40,317 bases of DNA from Chitinophagales bacterium (GTDB taxonomy: Bacteria; Bacteroidota; Bacteroidia; Chitinophagales; Chitinophagaceae). Numbering within the stretch: the first letter of the stretch is position 1; each line of letters opens with the position of its first letter. Under the pieces are notes generated by a model. The model did not search any database and was not told the origin of the DNA. It saw only the letters and a list, made by a program, of their open reading frames with translations. A program made the position numbers and the translations under genes. Shown piece by piece: positions 23,162 through 30,789 of this stretch. Location: assembly GCA_025353485.1 (NCBI GenBank), contig JANXQO010000054.1:1-40317 (forward strand), written 5' to 3'.

Positions 23162-24469
23162 ATGAGTTCATTTGAAGTAACAGGTGGTAAAAAATTAAGT
23201 GGTGAGATAACACCGCAGGGCTCAAAGAATGAGGCGCTGCAGGTGATCTCCGCAGTTTTGCTCACTTCTCAAAAAGTTACTATCAATAACATCCCTGATA
23301 TTTTAGATGTTAATCTGCAGATAGAATTATTGGAGGAACTTGGTGTAAAAACAGAAAGAATAAACCGGCACACCTGCATTTTTCAGGCAGATAATATAGA
23401 TCCGGAATATTTGCATAGTGATGCTTATCACAAAAAAAGCGGCCGCTTGCGGGGAAGCGTAATGCTTGCCGGGCCTATGTTGGCAAGATTTAAAAATGCA
23501 TTTATTCCAAAACCCGGTGGAGATAAAATTGGACGGAGAAGATTGGATACTCATATAAATGGTTTTGAAAAGCTTGGTGCCAAAATTTTATACGATAGCG
23601 AAGATTCTTTTTTTCATTTACAAACTGATGAATTAAAAGGCACTTATATATTACTTGATGAACCCAGTGTAACAGGCACCGCTAACCTGCTGATGGCCGC
23701 TGTAATGGCAAACGGAATTACAACACTTTATAATGCAGCCTGCGAGCCTTACATACAACAGCTTTGTAAAATGCTTATCAGCATGGGAGCAAAAATAAGT
23801 GGAGTTGCAGGCAATATGCTTTCAGTAGAAGGTGTTGATAAATTAGGTGGAACAACGCATACAATTTTGCCGGACATGATTGAAGTGGGTTCTTTTATCG
23901 GCCTGGCAGCAATGACGCAAAGTGATATTGTAATTAAGAATGCCGGCATAAAACATTTGGGAATAATTCCTGAAAAATTTCAGCAGCTTGGTATAAAGAT
24001 GAATATTAAAGGAGATGACATTCATATTCCTGCGCAATTTTCTTACGCGATACAAACTTTTTTAGATGGTTCTATCCTTACCATTTATGATCACCCATGG
24101 CCGGGCCTTACGCCTGATCTTTTAAGTATTATTTTAGTGGTTGCCACACAGGCAAAAGGGAGTATTTTAATTCATCAAAAAATGTTTGAAAGCAGGTTGT
24201 TTTTTGTAGATAAAATAATTGAGATGGGGGCCCGTATTGTTTTGTGTGATCCGCACCGGGCCGTTGTTGTAGGGTTGGAAAGAATGCACCCTTTAAGAGG
24301 AATTGCAATGAGTAGCCCGGATATAAGGGCAGGGGTGGCTTTGCTTATTGCTGCATTAAGCGCTGAAGGAAAAAGTACAATTCAAAATATTGAACAGATA
24401 GACAGGGGTTATGAAAATATTGATGTAAGATTAAATAATTTAGGAGCGGAGATTAGGAGAGTAAATTAA
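23162..24469 (+). CDS. murA: UDP-GlcNAc 1-carboxyvinyltransferase (Asp-type MurA)
   Basis: MurA transfers enolpyruvate from PEP to UDP-GlcNAc, the first committed step of peptidoglycan synthesis. The 435-residue protein begins with FEVTGGKKLSGEITPQGSKNEAL (UDP-GlcNAc site, K22 and N23) and ends with the usual RGYENIDVRLNNLGAEI. The loop that holds the PEP-binding cysteine in E. coli (Cys115) reads PGGDKIGRRR here, with Asp121 in its place. Asp at this position is known to make MurA insensitive to fosfomycin, as in Mycobacterium and Chlamydia. Overall length and domain layout are normal. A terminator lies just upstream, so it is likely transcribed from its own promoter. Confidence 0.94.
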   Translation: MSSFEVTGGKKLSGEITPQGSKNEALQVISAVLLTSQKVTINNIPDILDVNLQIELLEELGVKTERINRHTCIFQADNIDPEYLHSDAYHKKSGRLRGSVMLAGPMLARFKNAFIPKPGGDKIGRRRLDTHINGFEKLGAKILYDSEDSFFHLQTDELKGTYILLDEPSVTGTANLLMAAVMANGITTLYNAACEPYIQQLCKMLISMGAKISGVAGNMLSVEGVDKLGGTTHTILPDMIEVGSFIGLAAMTQSDIVIKNAGIKHLGIIPEKFQQLGIKMNIKGDDIHIPAQFSYAIQTFLDGSILTIYDHPWPGLTPDLLSIILVVATQAKGSILIHQKMFESRLFFVDKIIEMGARIVLCDPHRAVVVGLERMHPLRGIAMSSPDIRAGVALLIAALSAEGKSTIQNIEQIDRGYENIDVRLNNLGAEIRRVN

Positions 24470-24474
24470 GTATA

Positions 24475-24516
24475 TAGAGTAGATAAAGTAATGAGTGATA
24501 AGTGATGAGTAATTAG
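24475..24516. repeat. TRATRAG-type heptamer array (6 units)
   Basis: Six units in exact 7-base register, four of them of the form T-R-A-T-x-A-G (for example TAATGAG and TGATAAG). The array begins 5 bases after the murA stop and fills most of the spacer before gmk. Confidence 0.7.
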
Positions 24517-24566
24517 CATGCGCATATTTTTTGTTTCCTATTAATCCCATAAATCCTGGTTCAGAT

Positions 24567-25142
24567 ATGAAGAAAGAATATCAAAAGATGATTGTGATAA
24601 CTGCCCCGTCCGGTGCAGGTAAAACATCTATTACCCGTCATCTGATGAAAGTATTTCCCCAACTTGCATTTTCAATTTCTGCGGCTACAAGAGAACCGAG
24701 ATCGAATGAAAAAAACGGAACAGATTATTATTTTATTTCAGTTGAAGAATTTCAAAAAAAAATTTTAAATGAAGAATTTGTAGAATGGGAAATGGTATAT
24801 GAAGGAAAATATTATGGCACCTTAAAATCAGAATTAAAACGAATGTGGAAACAGGAGCTGATACCAGTGCTTGATATTGATGTGCAGGGCACCATTCATG
24901 TGCAAAAAGAATACCCGGTTAACTCTCTTTTTATTTTCATTAAGCCTCCATCAATTGAAGAACTTCAACGGCGGCTTGAGAGCCGTGGCTCTGAAAACAA
25001 AGAATCATTACATGCACGAATCAGCAAAGCTGCTTACGAACTTTCATTCGTTAATCAATTCCGCCACGTTATTGAAAACAAAGATTTTGAAACTGCCTGC
25101 CATGAAGCAGAGCGAATCGTAAAAGATTTCATCAATAATTAA
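24567..25142 (+). CDS. gmk: Guanylate kinase
   Basis: Gmk makes GDP from GMP and ATP. The P-loop APSGAGKTS is at residues 13-21. The GMP-binding region SAATREPRSNEKNGTDYYF follows, then FVEWEMVYEGKYYGTLKSEL and VLDIDVQGTIHVQ, and the lid SRGSENKESLHARISKA. At 191 residues it is of normal size. I chose the ATG at 24567; a TTG at 24531 would add 12 residues (MFPINPINPGSD) not found in the family. It sits between murA and the CNNM-type protein gene on the same strand. Confidence 0.95.
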   Translation: MKKEYQKMIVITAPSGAGKTSITRHLMKVFPQLAFSISAATREPRSNEKNGTDYYFISVEEFQKKILNEEFVEWEMVYEGKYYGTLKSELKRMWKQELIPVLDIDVQGTIHVQKEYPVNSLFIFIKPPSIEELQRRLESRGSENKESLHARISKAAYELSFVNQFRHVIENKDFETACHEAERIVKDFINN

Positions 25143-25162
25143 TATCCCATCTTTCATTTATA

Positions 25163-25170
25163 TACTTTTG
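25163..25170 (+). promoter_or_regulatory. -7 box 4 bases before the CNNM-type gene
   Basis: TACTTTTG matches TAnnTTTG exactly and precedes the ATG at 25175 by 4 bases, predicting a leaderless transcript. Confidence 0.5.
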
Positions 25171-25174
25171 TTAC

Positions 25175-26437
25175 ATGGATTGGACGGCTGCTATAGCGAT
25201 TGTAATTTCTCTTATCTTAATTGGTTTTTTTGCAGGCGTTGAAATAGCTTTTGTTTCTGTAAGTAAATTATCTGTAGAACTTAAAAAAAAGCAGGGCACT
25301 TATGTTGGCAGAATATGGGCATCCTACATGGAAAAACCTGCAAGGTTTATAGGTACTACGCTGATCGCTCTTAATATTTTAGTTGTTGTATATGGTTTGC
25401 TGTGGAGCGATATACTGTTTAGTTTTTGGAAATTCTGGGGCGTTAACAATGCCTACATAAGGCTGGCTGCAGAAACCTTTTTATCAACTTTTATTTTGCT
25501 TTTTTTTGAGTTTATATTCAAAGCTTTTTTTCGTGCAAAAGGCGATGCCATTATTGGCAGCAGCATAATTACTTTTATTGTCCAGTTTTTCTATTCAGTC
25601 TTTGCATGGGTAGCTTCTATTTTTGTTGACATTGCAGAGTGGATACTTAAATATATTTTCAATATAAAGATCCATGCAAGAAAAGAAGTGTTTACCAAAA
25701 TTGATCTGGAACACTTTATTCAGCAGAGCAAGGATGGTGATACGGATGATAATGTTGAATTAAATAATGAGTTATTCGAAAACGTTTTATCTCTTTCAGA
25801 AATTAAAATAAGAACCTGTTTAATTCCCCGGAAAGAAATTGAAGCCATTGACATTGATGCATCTCTTGATAAAGTAAAAGAGCGTTTTATTGACACTAAA
25901 CTTTCAAAGCTTGTTGTTTACGACGATAATATTGATAACATACAGGGATATATTCACCAGTTGGATCTGTTTAAAAATCCTGAAGGCCTGCGATCAATAT
26001 TGTTACCCATACCAACCATACCTGAAAGTATGAATGCAACCGATCTTATAAATAAATTCAGCAAAGAAAGAAAAAGTATTGCCTGGGTGGTTGATGAATT
26101 TGGAGGTACTGCCGGTATTGTAACTATGGAGGATTTGCTGGAAGAAATTTTTGGAGAAATTAAAGATGAATACGATACAGAGGAATTTGTGGAAAAACAA
26201 ATCTCGGCTGATGAATATATTTTTAGCGGCCGGCTGGAGGTGGATTATATTGCTGATAAGTATAAACTTGATTTCAGGAATAATGAAGAAACCGGAACAT
26301 TGTCAGGTTATATTATTAGCCAGCATGAAAGAATTCCAAAACAAAAAGACAGGATAATAATTGATGATTACGAATTTGATATTTTAAATGTTAGCGAAAC
26401 AAGAATTGAAACAGTAAAGATGAAAGTTTTAAGATAA
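25175..26437 (+). CDS. CNNM/CorC-type membrane protein (GldE-like)
   Basis: This 420-residue protein has a DUF21 (CNNM) membrane domain in the first ~170 residues (IGFFAGVEIAFVSVSKLSVEL is the family start). A pair of CBS domains follows (LIPRKEIEAIDIDASLDKVKERF and VVDEFGGTAGIVTMEDLLEEIFGEI), then a C-terminal CorC/HlyC domain (FSGRLEVDYIADKY). CNNM proteins transport or sense Mg2+ and other divalent ions. In gliding Bacteroidota the homologue GldE has this same layout, so GldE is a good alternative name; gldC lies only 1.1 kb downstream. The -7 box 4 bases before the ATG suggests a leaderless mRNA. Confidence 0.85.
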   Translation: MDWTAAIAIVISLILIGFFAGVEIAFVSVSKLSVELKKKQGTYVGRIWASYMEKPARFIGTTLIALNILVVVYGLLWSDILFSFWKFWGVNNAYIRLAAETFLSTFILLFFEFIFKAFFRAKGDAIIGSSIITFIVQFFYSVFAWVASIFVDIAEWILKYIFNIKIHARKEVFTKIDLEHFIQQSKDGDTDDNVELNNELFENVLSLSEIKIRTCLIPRKEIEAIDIDASLDKVKERFIDTKLSKLVVYDDNIDNIQGYIHQLDLFKNPEGLRSILLPIPTIPESMNATDLINKFSKERKSIAWVVDEFGGTAGIVTMEDLLEEIFGEIKDEYDTEEFVEKQISADEYIFSGRLEVDYIADKYKLDFRNNEETGTLSGYIISQHERIPKQKDRIIIDDYEFDILNVSETRIETVKMKVLR

Positions 26438-26438
26438 T

Positions 26439-26494
26439 CAATAAGTCAATGGTCATTAGTCAATATGTAAGTGAACCAATGACCCAATGACTAA
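26439..26494. repeat. GTCAATG-type heptamer repeats
   Basis: GTCAATG, then GTCATTA, then a further unit lie in exact register at 26445-26465, followed by CCAATGAC twice with a period of 8 (26476-26491). The repeats fill most of the spacer after the CNNM-type gene. Confidence 0.5.
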
Positions 26495-26499
26495 ATAGA

Positions 26500-27522
26500 A
26501 TGGTAACAATAGTTGATATAAGAGGGGAGGAAGTGTATCAACATTTTATTTATGAAACTTTCAAAAGAATAACAGCGCAATATCCTGCGCATTCATTCAT
26601 TTTTATTTTTGCCAAACCTTACCCTCCTTCTTTTATTTTTTCAGAAAATGTAATTGCGGTAGTTATTAAACCTCAGAAAATTGCATTGTTAAATGATCTT
26701 ACAATTTCTTCTCTCTTAAAAAAACATAAAGCAGATGTGTTTGTAACTGCAAAATCATTATCACAAACAAAAGTTCCTCAATGTTTAATTGCCGTTGATA
26801 AAGTCACATCAAAATCTTTAAACAAAGCCCAGGTAATTGTAACTGCTTCAGAATTTTCTAAAAAAGAAATTATTGAAAAGTATAAAATTGATGAAAATAT
26901 AATTAATGTTGTTTACAAAGGTGTTGACGAAAATTTTAAGCCAATACTATTTGAAGAAAAGGAAAAAATAAAACACCAATACGCAGGTGGCAACGAATAT
27001 TTTTTAGTTGCAGGAGCTATTCCATCAGAAAATAATTTTATTATTTTACTTAAAGCATTTTCTGTTTTTAAAAAAATGCAGAAGAGTAATATGCAATTAT
27101 TGATCGCAGCAAATGTAGAAGTAGCCGGACAGTCTTTAGAGAAACTTCAATTGTTTAAGTTTAAAAGCGATGTGAAATTATTAGAGAAGATGACTGAGAA
27201 AAAGTTTGTTGCAATTATGGGGGCATCTTATGCATTTGTTTATCCATTTGCGCAGGACTATTCTTATGCATTGCAGGCAATGAAATGTGACATACCGGTT
27301 ATTATAAACAGCACCGGCGCTTTAACTGAGATATGCAGTGATGCAGCATTATATGCAAATCCGGATGCATATAAAGACATTGCTGATAAAATGATGCTGA
27401 TATTTAAAGATGAAAAATTAAGACAGCAATTAGTTGAGAAAGGAAGAGAGCAGGTAAAAAAATATAGCTGGGATAAAACGGTAAATTCGCTTTGGAAGAG
27501 TATTGAGAAAGCTTGCAGGTAA
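26500..27522 (+). CDS. Family 4-type glycosyltransferase
   Basis: This 340-residue protein has the two-domain GT-B fold of family 4 glycosyltransferases. NVVYKGVDENFKP and EYFLVAGAIPSENNFIILLKAFSVF mark the start of the C-terminal nucleotide-sugar domain, and PVIINSTGALTEICSDAALYANP is the typical late region. The donor-site acidic motif usually reads E-x7-E; here the region PFAQDYSYALQAMKCDIPVI has no clear first Glu, so the motif is degenerate. Donor and acceptor are unknown. It lies 16 bases before gldC, but a promoter-like sequence is found at its end. Confidence 0.78.
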   Translation: MVTIVDIRGEEVYQHFIYETFKRITAQYPAHSFIFIFAKPYPPSFIFSENVIAVVIKPQKIALLNDLTISSLLKKHKADVFVTAKSLSQTKVPQCLIAVDKVTSKSLNKAQVIVTASEFSKKEIIEKYKIDENIINVVYKGVDENFKPILFEEKEKIKHQYAGGNEYFLVAGAIPSENNFIILLKAFSVFKKMQKSNMQLLIAANVEVAGQSLEKLQLFKFKSDVKLLEKMTEKKFVAIMGASYAFVYPFAQDYSYALQAMKCDIPVIINSTGALTEICSDAALYANPDAYKDIADKMMLIFKDEKLRQQLVEKGREQVKKYSWDKTVNSLWKSIEKACR

Positions 27523-27532
27523 TATATCTTTG
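27503..27532 (+). promoter_or_regulatory. Promoter of gldC
   Basis: A -33 TTG (27503-27505) and a -7 box TATCTTTG (27525-27532) are separated by the usual 19 bases. The ATG at 27539 is 6 bases after the -7 box. This is the most complete promoter match in the window. Confidence 0.6.
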
Positions 27533-27538
27533 CATCTT

Positions 27539-27880
27539 ATGAATCAATCTTCAATAAAAATAGACGTACTTCTCGATCCCAATAAAGTTCCGCAGCAAAT
27601 AAGCTGGATTGCAACTGACAGCAGTTCTGATATGGCACAAAAAGCAAAAGCAATGTGCATTGCTTTTTGGGATGGCGCAGATAAAACCGCTTTACGCATA
27701 GACCTGTGGACAAAAGATATGATGGTAGATGAGATGGCAGATTTTTTTTACCAGATGTTTTCAACCATGGCTGACACTTATCGCAGGGCTACAAAGCAGG
27801 ATGAACTTAGTGATGATATAAAAAAATTTGCAAAAGACTTTTATAAAAAATTTAGAGAAACTCAGACGAAGGCGCAGTAG
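27539..27880 (+). CDS. gldC: Gliding motility-associated protein GldC
   Basis: This 113-residue protein matches the GldC pattern: KIDVLLDPNKVPQQISWIATDS, then KAKAMCIAFWDGADKTALRIDLWTKDMMVDEMADFFYQMF and DTYRRATKQDE. GldC helps gliding in Flavobacterium, possibly by supporting GldB, and the family is also common in non-gliding Bacteroidota; its biochemical role is unclear. It is cytoplasmic with no signal peptide. I chose the ATG at 27539 because an earlier start at 27503 would lie inside the glycosyltransferase gene and before the promoter. Confidence 0.85.
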   Translation: MNQSSIKIDVLLDPNKVPQQISWIATDSSSDMAQKAKAMCIAFWDGADKTALRIDLWTKDMMVDEMADFFYQMFSTMADTYRRATKQDELSDDIKKFAKDFYKKFRETQTKAQ

Positions 27881-27952
27881 TAAAAGGCAGAGGCAAAAAA
27901 AGAAGTATTTAAAAATGTTCAACAAAAACAATCTCCATATTCTTCTCCATTT

Positions 27953-27982
27953 CCTCCCCCGTCGGGGGAGATAGAGGGGGCT
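27953..27982. repeat. GC-rich palindromic repeat, copy 3 (inverted)
   Basis: A CTCCCCC/GGGGGAG hairpin over GTC with an AGAGGGGGCT right arm. It is the same family and orientation as the element at 11780-11810 and lies 13 bases before the YqeY-like gene. Confidence 0.75.
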
Positions 27983-27995
27983 AAAAAATATTTTT

Positions 27996-28454
27996 ATGGC
28001 ATTAGAAGAAAAAATAATGACAGACCTTAAAGCCGCCATGCTGGCTAAGGATGAAAAATCTTTGCGATCATTAAGGGCTATTAAAGCAGCGATTATAATC
28101 GCCAAAACTGCAGAAGGCGCAGGAGGTATTTTAAAAGAAGAAGATGAAATTAAATTACTTCAAAAGTTAGTTAAGCAAAGAAAAGATTCGTTGGAGATCT
28201 TTGAAAAACAAAACCGCGAAGATCTTGCGCAAAAAGAAAGAGAAGAAATTGAAGTGATAGAAAAATTCCTTCCCAAACAAATAAGCGCTGATGAATTAAA
28301 AATTATTATTGAAGCAATTATAAATGAAACCGGCGCAACCTCTCCCGCTGATATGGGAAAGGTTATGGGTGCTGCCAATAAACAATTAGCGGGCAAAGCA
28401 GATGGCAAAACAATTGCTGCAACGGTTAAGGAATTATTAACTCATGTTCCATAA
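27996..28454 (+). CDS. GatB/YqeY-domain protein
   Basis: This 152-residue protein is the stand-alone YqeY type: LEEKIMTDLKAAMLAKDEKSLRSLRAIKAAI, then EIKLLQKLVKQRKDSLEIFEKQNREDLAQKEREEIEVIEKFLPKQIS and TSPADMGKVMGAANKQLAGKADG. This domain is shared with the C-terminal tRNA-binding end of GatB in the amidotransferase, so a link to tRNA is likely, but the role of free YqeY proteins is not established. It has no signal peptide. It is preceded by a GC-rich palindrome and followed by the long heptamer array. Confidence 0.88.
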   Translation: MALEEKIMTDLKAAMLAKDEKSLRSLRAIKAAIIIAKTAEGAGGILKEEDEIKLLQKLVKQRKDSLEIFEKQNREDLAQKEREEIEVIEKFLPKQISADELKIIIEAIINETGATSPADMGKVMGAANKQLAGKADGKTIAATVKELLTHVP

Positions 28455-28456
28455 AG

Positions 28457-28568
28457 CCAATAGGCAATGGGCAAGGGCCAACAGGTAATGGGCAATAGCA
28501 AATTAAGTCATTGGTCACAGTCATTAAATACTTTTAACATCATACATCTAACATCACACATCGAACAT
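28457..28568. repeat. Heptamer array filling the spacer (16 units)
   Basis: The whole spacer between the YqeY-like stop and the CvpA-like start keeps a 7-base register. Three word types follow each other: CCAATAG/GCAATGG types at 28457-28498, AGTCATT/GTCATTA types near 28506-28526, and CATACAT/CTAACAT types at 28534-28568. The last unit overlaps the CvpA-like ATG. Confidence 0.75.
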
Positions 28569-29103
28569 GATCATCGATATCGCCTTTGTTCTTGTAATAA
28601 TACTTGCCATATTTAAAGGCATAAGTAAAGGCCTGATATTGGGTATTTTTTCACTGCTTGCTTTTATCATCGGGCTTGCTGCAGCGTTAAAATTATCTGT
28701 GGTTGTTGCTGCATATTTAAAAGATAGTGCAGGCTCTTTTATCAAATGGCTTCCCCTTATTTCTTTTATGCTGGTTTTTATCGCAGTTATATTTTTAGTT
28801 GGTCTTTTGGCAAGGCTAATAAAAAAAACAATACAGTTTGCCATGCTTGGCTGGCTGGATAGTTTGGGAGGAATGGTTTTATATGTTGCTATCTACGCAA
28901 TCATCTTTAGTGTTTTTTTATTTTTTGCAAATAATCTTTTTCTTATTCAGCCGACAACCATTCATGATTCTAAAATTTATCCATATGTTGCGCCCTGGGG
29001 CCCCAAAGTGATGGATAATCTTGGAAAGATAATCCCGGTATTTAAAGATATGTTTACACAGTTACAGGATTTCTTTGGTAACCTGGCTAAAAAATCTGCA
29101 TGA
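28567..29103 (+). CDS. CvpA family membrane protein
   Basis: This 178-residue protein has four hydrophobic segments at about residues 1-15, 21-45, 64-85 and 105-125. It starts MIIDIAFVLVIILAIFKGISKGLILGIFSLLAFIIGL, the CvpA-family pattern. CvpA is needed for colicin V production in E. coli and affects envelope stress tolerance elsewhere; the exact role is not known. The C-terminal part (about residues 145-178) is soluble and contains several aromatic residues. The ATG is formed by the last heptamer of the spacer plus the next G. It lies between the YqeY-like gene and the hydrolase gene. Confidence 0.85.
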   Translation: MIIDIAFVLVIILAIFKGISKGLILGIFSLLAFIIGLAAALKLSVVVAAYLKDSAGSFIKWLPLISFMLVFIAVIFLVGLLARLIKKTIQFAMLGWLDSLGGMVLYVAIYAIIFSVFLFFANNLFLIQPTTIHDSKIYPYVAPWGPKVMDNLGKIIPVFKDMFTQLQDFFGNLAKKSA

Positions 29104-29191
29104 TAAAATATATCATCTTATTTATTTCCATACTATTTTGCGTAGAAACAATTATTTTTAGGACAATAAATTATTTCTCCCGAATAAAAAG

Positions 29192-29971
29192 ATGAGTTAC
29201 GAAATAAAAAAATACGGCAAATTAAAATATATAGAAGAAGGAGAAGGTGAACCTCTTGTGCTGCTGCATGGCCTGTTTGGAGCGTTAAGTAATTTCAAAG
29301 ACCTTATAGAGCATTTCAGGCGTACCAACAAAGTAATAGTGCCAATGCTTCCTTTGTTTGAGCTTGATTTGTTGCATACATCAGTTGGGGGCCTGCATAA
29401 ATTTGTACATAAGTTTATTGAAACCAGAGAATATACCAACATTCATTTGCTGGGAAATTCGCTGGGAGGGCATGTAGCCCTGATTTATACATTAAAACAT
29501 CCTGAAAAAATAAAATCACTAATACTCACCGGAAGCTCCGGGTTGTTTGAGAATGGAATGGGGGATAGTTATCCCAAGCGGGGCGATAAAGAATACATCC
29601 GTAAAAAAACACAACTTACTTTTTATGATCCGGCAATGGCCACTGAAGAATTGGTGAATGAATGTTTTGAAATAACCAATAACAGGATTAAAGTAATAAA
29701 GATAATTGCGCTGGCTAAATCAGCTATAAGAAATAATTTAGGTGAGGAATTAAACCAGATAAAACAGCCCACCTGTTTGATATGGGGAAATAATGATACC
29801 ATCACACCTCCCTTTGTTGCAAAAGAGTTTAATAAATTAATACCCAACAGCGAATTGCATTTTATTGATAAATGTGGTCATGCTCCCATGATGGAGGTTC
29901 CGGGTGAGTTTAACAGGGTACTTGATGGGTTTTTGGCAAAATTAAAATCCCCTGTTGCAACAGTTCTTTAA
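29192..29971 (+). CDS. Alpha/beta-fold hydrolase
   Basis: This 259-residue protein has the alpha/beta hydrolase fold. The nucleophile elbow is GNSLGG with S90, the acid is D202 in WGNNDTITPP, and the histidine is H230 in DKCGHAPMMEVP. The oxyanion-loop sequence VLLHGLFGALSNF is at residues 23-35. A complete triad predicts an active esterase, lipase or similar enzyme; the substrate cannot be told from sequence. There is no signal peptide, so it is probably cytoplasmic. It stands between the CvpA-like and CBS genes on the same strand. Confidence 0.87.
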   Translation: MSYEIKKYGKLKYIEEGEGEPLVLLHGLFGALSNFKDLIEHFRRTNKVIVPMLPLFELDLLHTSVGGLHKFVHKFIETREYTNIHLLGNSLGGHVALIYTLKHPEKIKSLILTGSSGLFENGMGDSYPKRGDKEYIRKKTQLTFYDPAMATEELVNECFEITNNRIKVIKIIALAKSAIRNNLGEELNQIKQPTCLIWGNNDTITPPFVAKEFNKLIPNSELHFIDKCGHAPMMEVPGEFNRVLDGFLAKLKSPVATVL

Positions 29972-30036
29972 ATTTTATTGTCTTTCTATAAAACAAACCC
30001 TTATTAATATCGTTTTAAAAGTAAAGATCAATTAGT

Positions 30037-30699
30037 ATGTTAGCGATAGAATTATGTAATAATATTCTCCCCCGGCTACAATTGGAAGATACGGTTGGCA
30101 AGGCATTACAATTAATAAATGATTTTAAAGTATCTCATCTCCCCGTAGTATCAGATGATAAATATATGGGATTGATAAGCGAAGCTGACCTGTTAAATGC
30201 TGATAACAGGAAGATGCATATCCATTTACTCCGGGATGTATTTATTAATATTTCCATAAAAGAAAATGAGCATTTTTTGAAGGCGGTGAATATCAGCAAT
30301 CAATATCAAACATCGGTGGTACCTGTGGTAAGTGACGATAAAGAATTTCTTGGCAGTATTAATGAACAAAATCTTTTAAGAACACTGGGTAACTTTTGTG
30401 GTGCGGAGGAAATTGGGGGCATTATAGTTTTGGAAATGGAAAGAAGCCGGTTCTCCATATCTGAAATAAGCAGGATAGTAGAAAGCAACGGGGCAACCAT
30501 ATTGCATCTTAATACTACTGTTCAGCCCCAAACAGGTTTGCTTTCCGTTACAATACATATAAGTAAAAAGGAACTTTCGGTGATAGTGGCAGCGCTTGAA
30601 AGATATGAGTTTGATGTAACCAGTTACTTTGGTGAGGAAAAATTTGAGAATCAAATTGATAGCAATTACCGTCATTTAATGAATTATCTGGATATTTAA
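30037..30699 (+). CDS. CBS-domain protein
   Basis: This 220-residue cytoplasmic protein has two CBS motifs in the N-terminal half: TVGKALQLINDFKVSHLPVVSDDKYMGLISEADLL and HFLKAVNISNQYQTSVVPVVSDDKEFLGSINEQNLL. CBS pairs bind adenine nucleotides such as AMP or ATP and act as regulatory modules. The C-terminal half (VLEMERSRFSISEISRIVESNGATILHL) resembles an ACT-type regulatory domain. In other Bacteroidota a similar gene precedes nadK; here the small Omp85 gene lies between them. Its target is unknown. Confidence 0.85.
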   Translation: MLAIELCNNILPRLQLEDTVGKALQLINDFKVSHLPVVSDDKYMGLISEADLLNADNRKMHIHLLRDVFINISIKENEHFLKAVNISNQYQTSVVPVVSDDKEFLGSINEQNLLRTLGNFCGAEEIGGIIVLEMERSRFSISEISRIVESNGATILHLNTTVQPQTGLLSVTIHISKKELSVIVAALERYEFDVTSYFGEEKFENQIDSNYRHLMNYLDI

Positions 30700-30789
30700 T
30701 TATCATTCCCTCTCTGTTTAAAATAAATTAAATTTACAGGCACATTTTTTTTGGCATAATCCTGAAATCAAGGTATCAGTATATAAATT

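Noticed and set aside
28457-28568. CRISPR array
   Set aside because: The units are 7 bases, degenerate and without spacers; there are no 23-40 base identical repeats and no cas genes.
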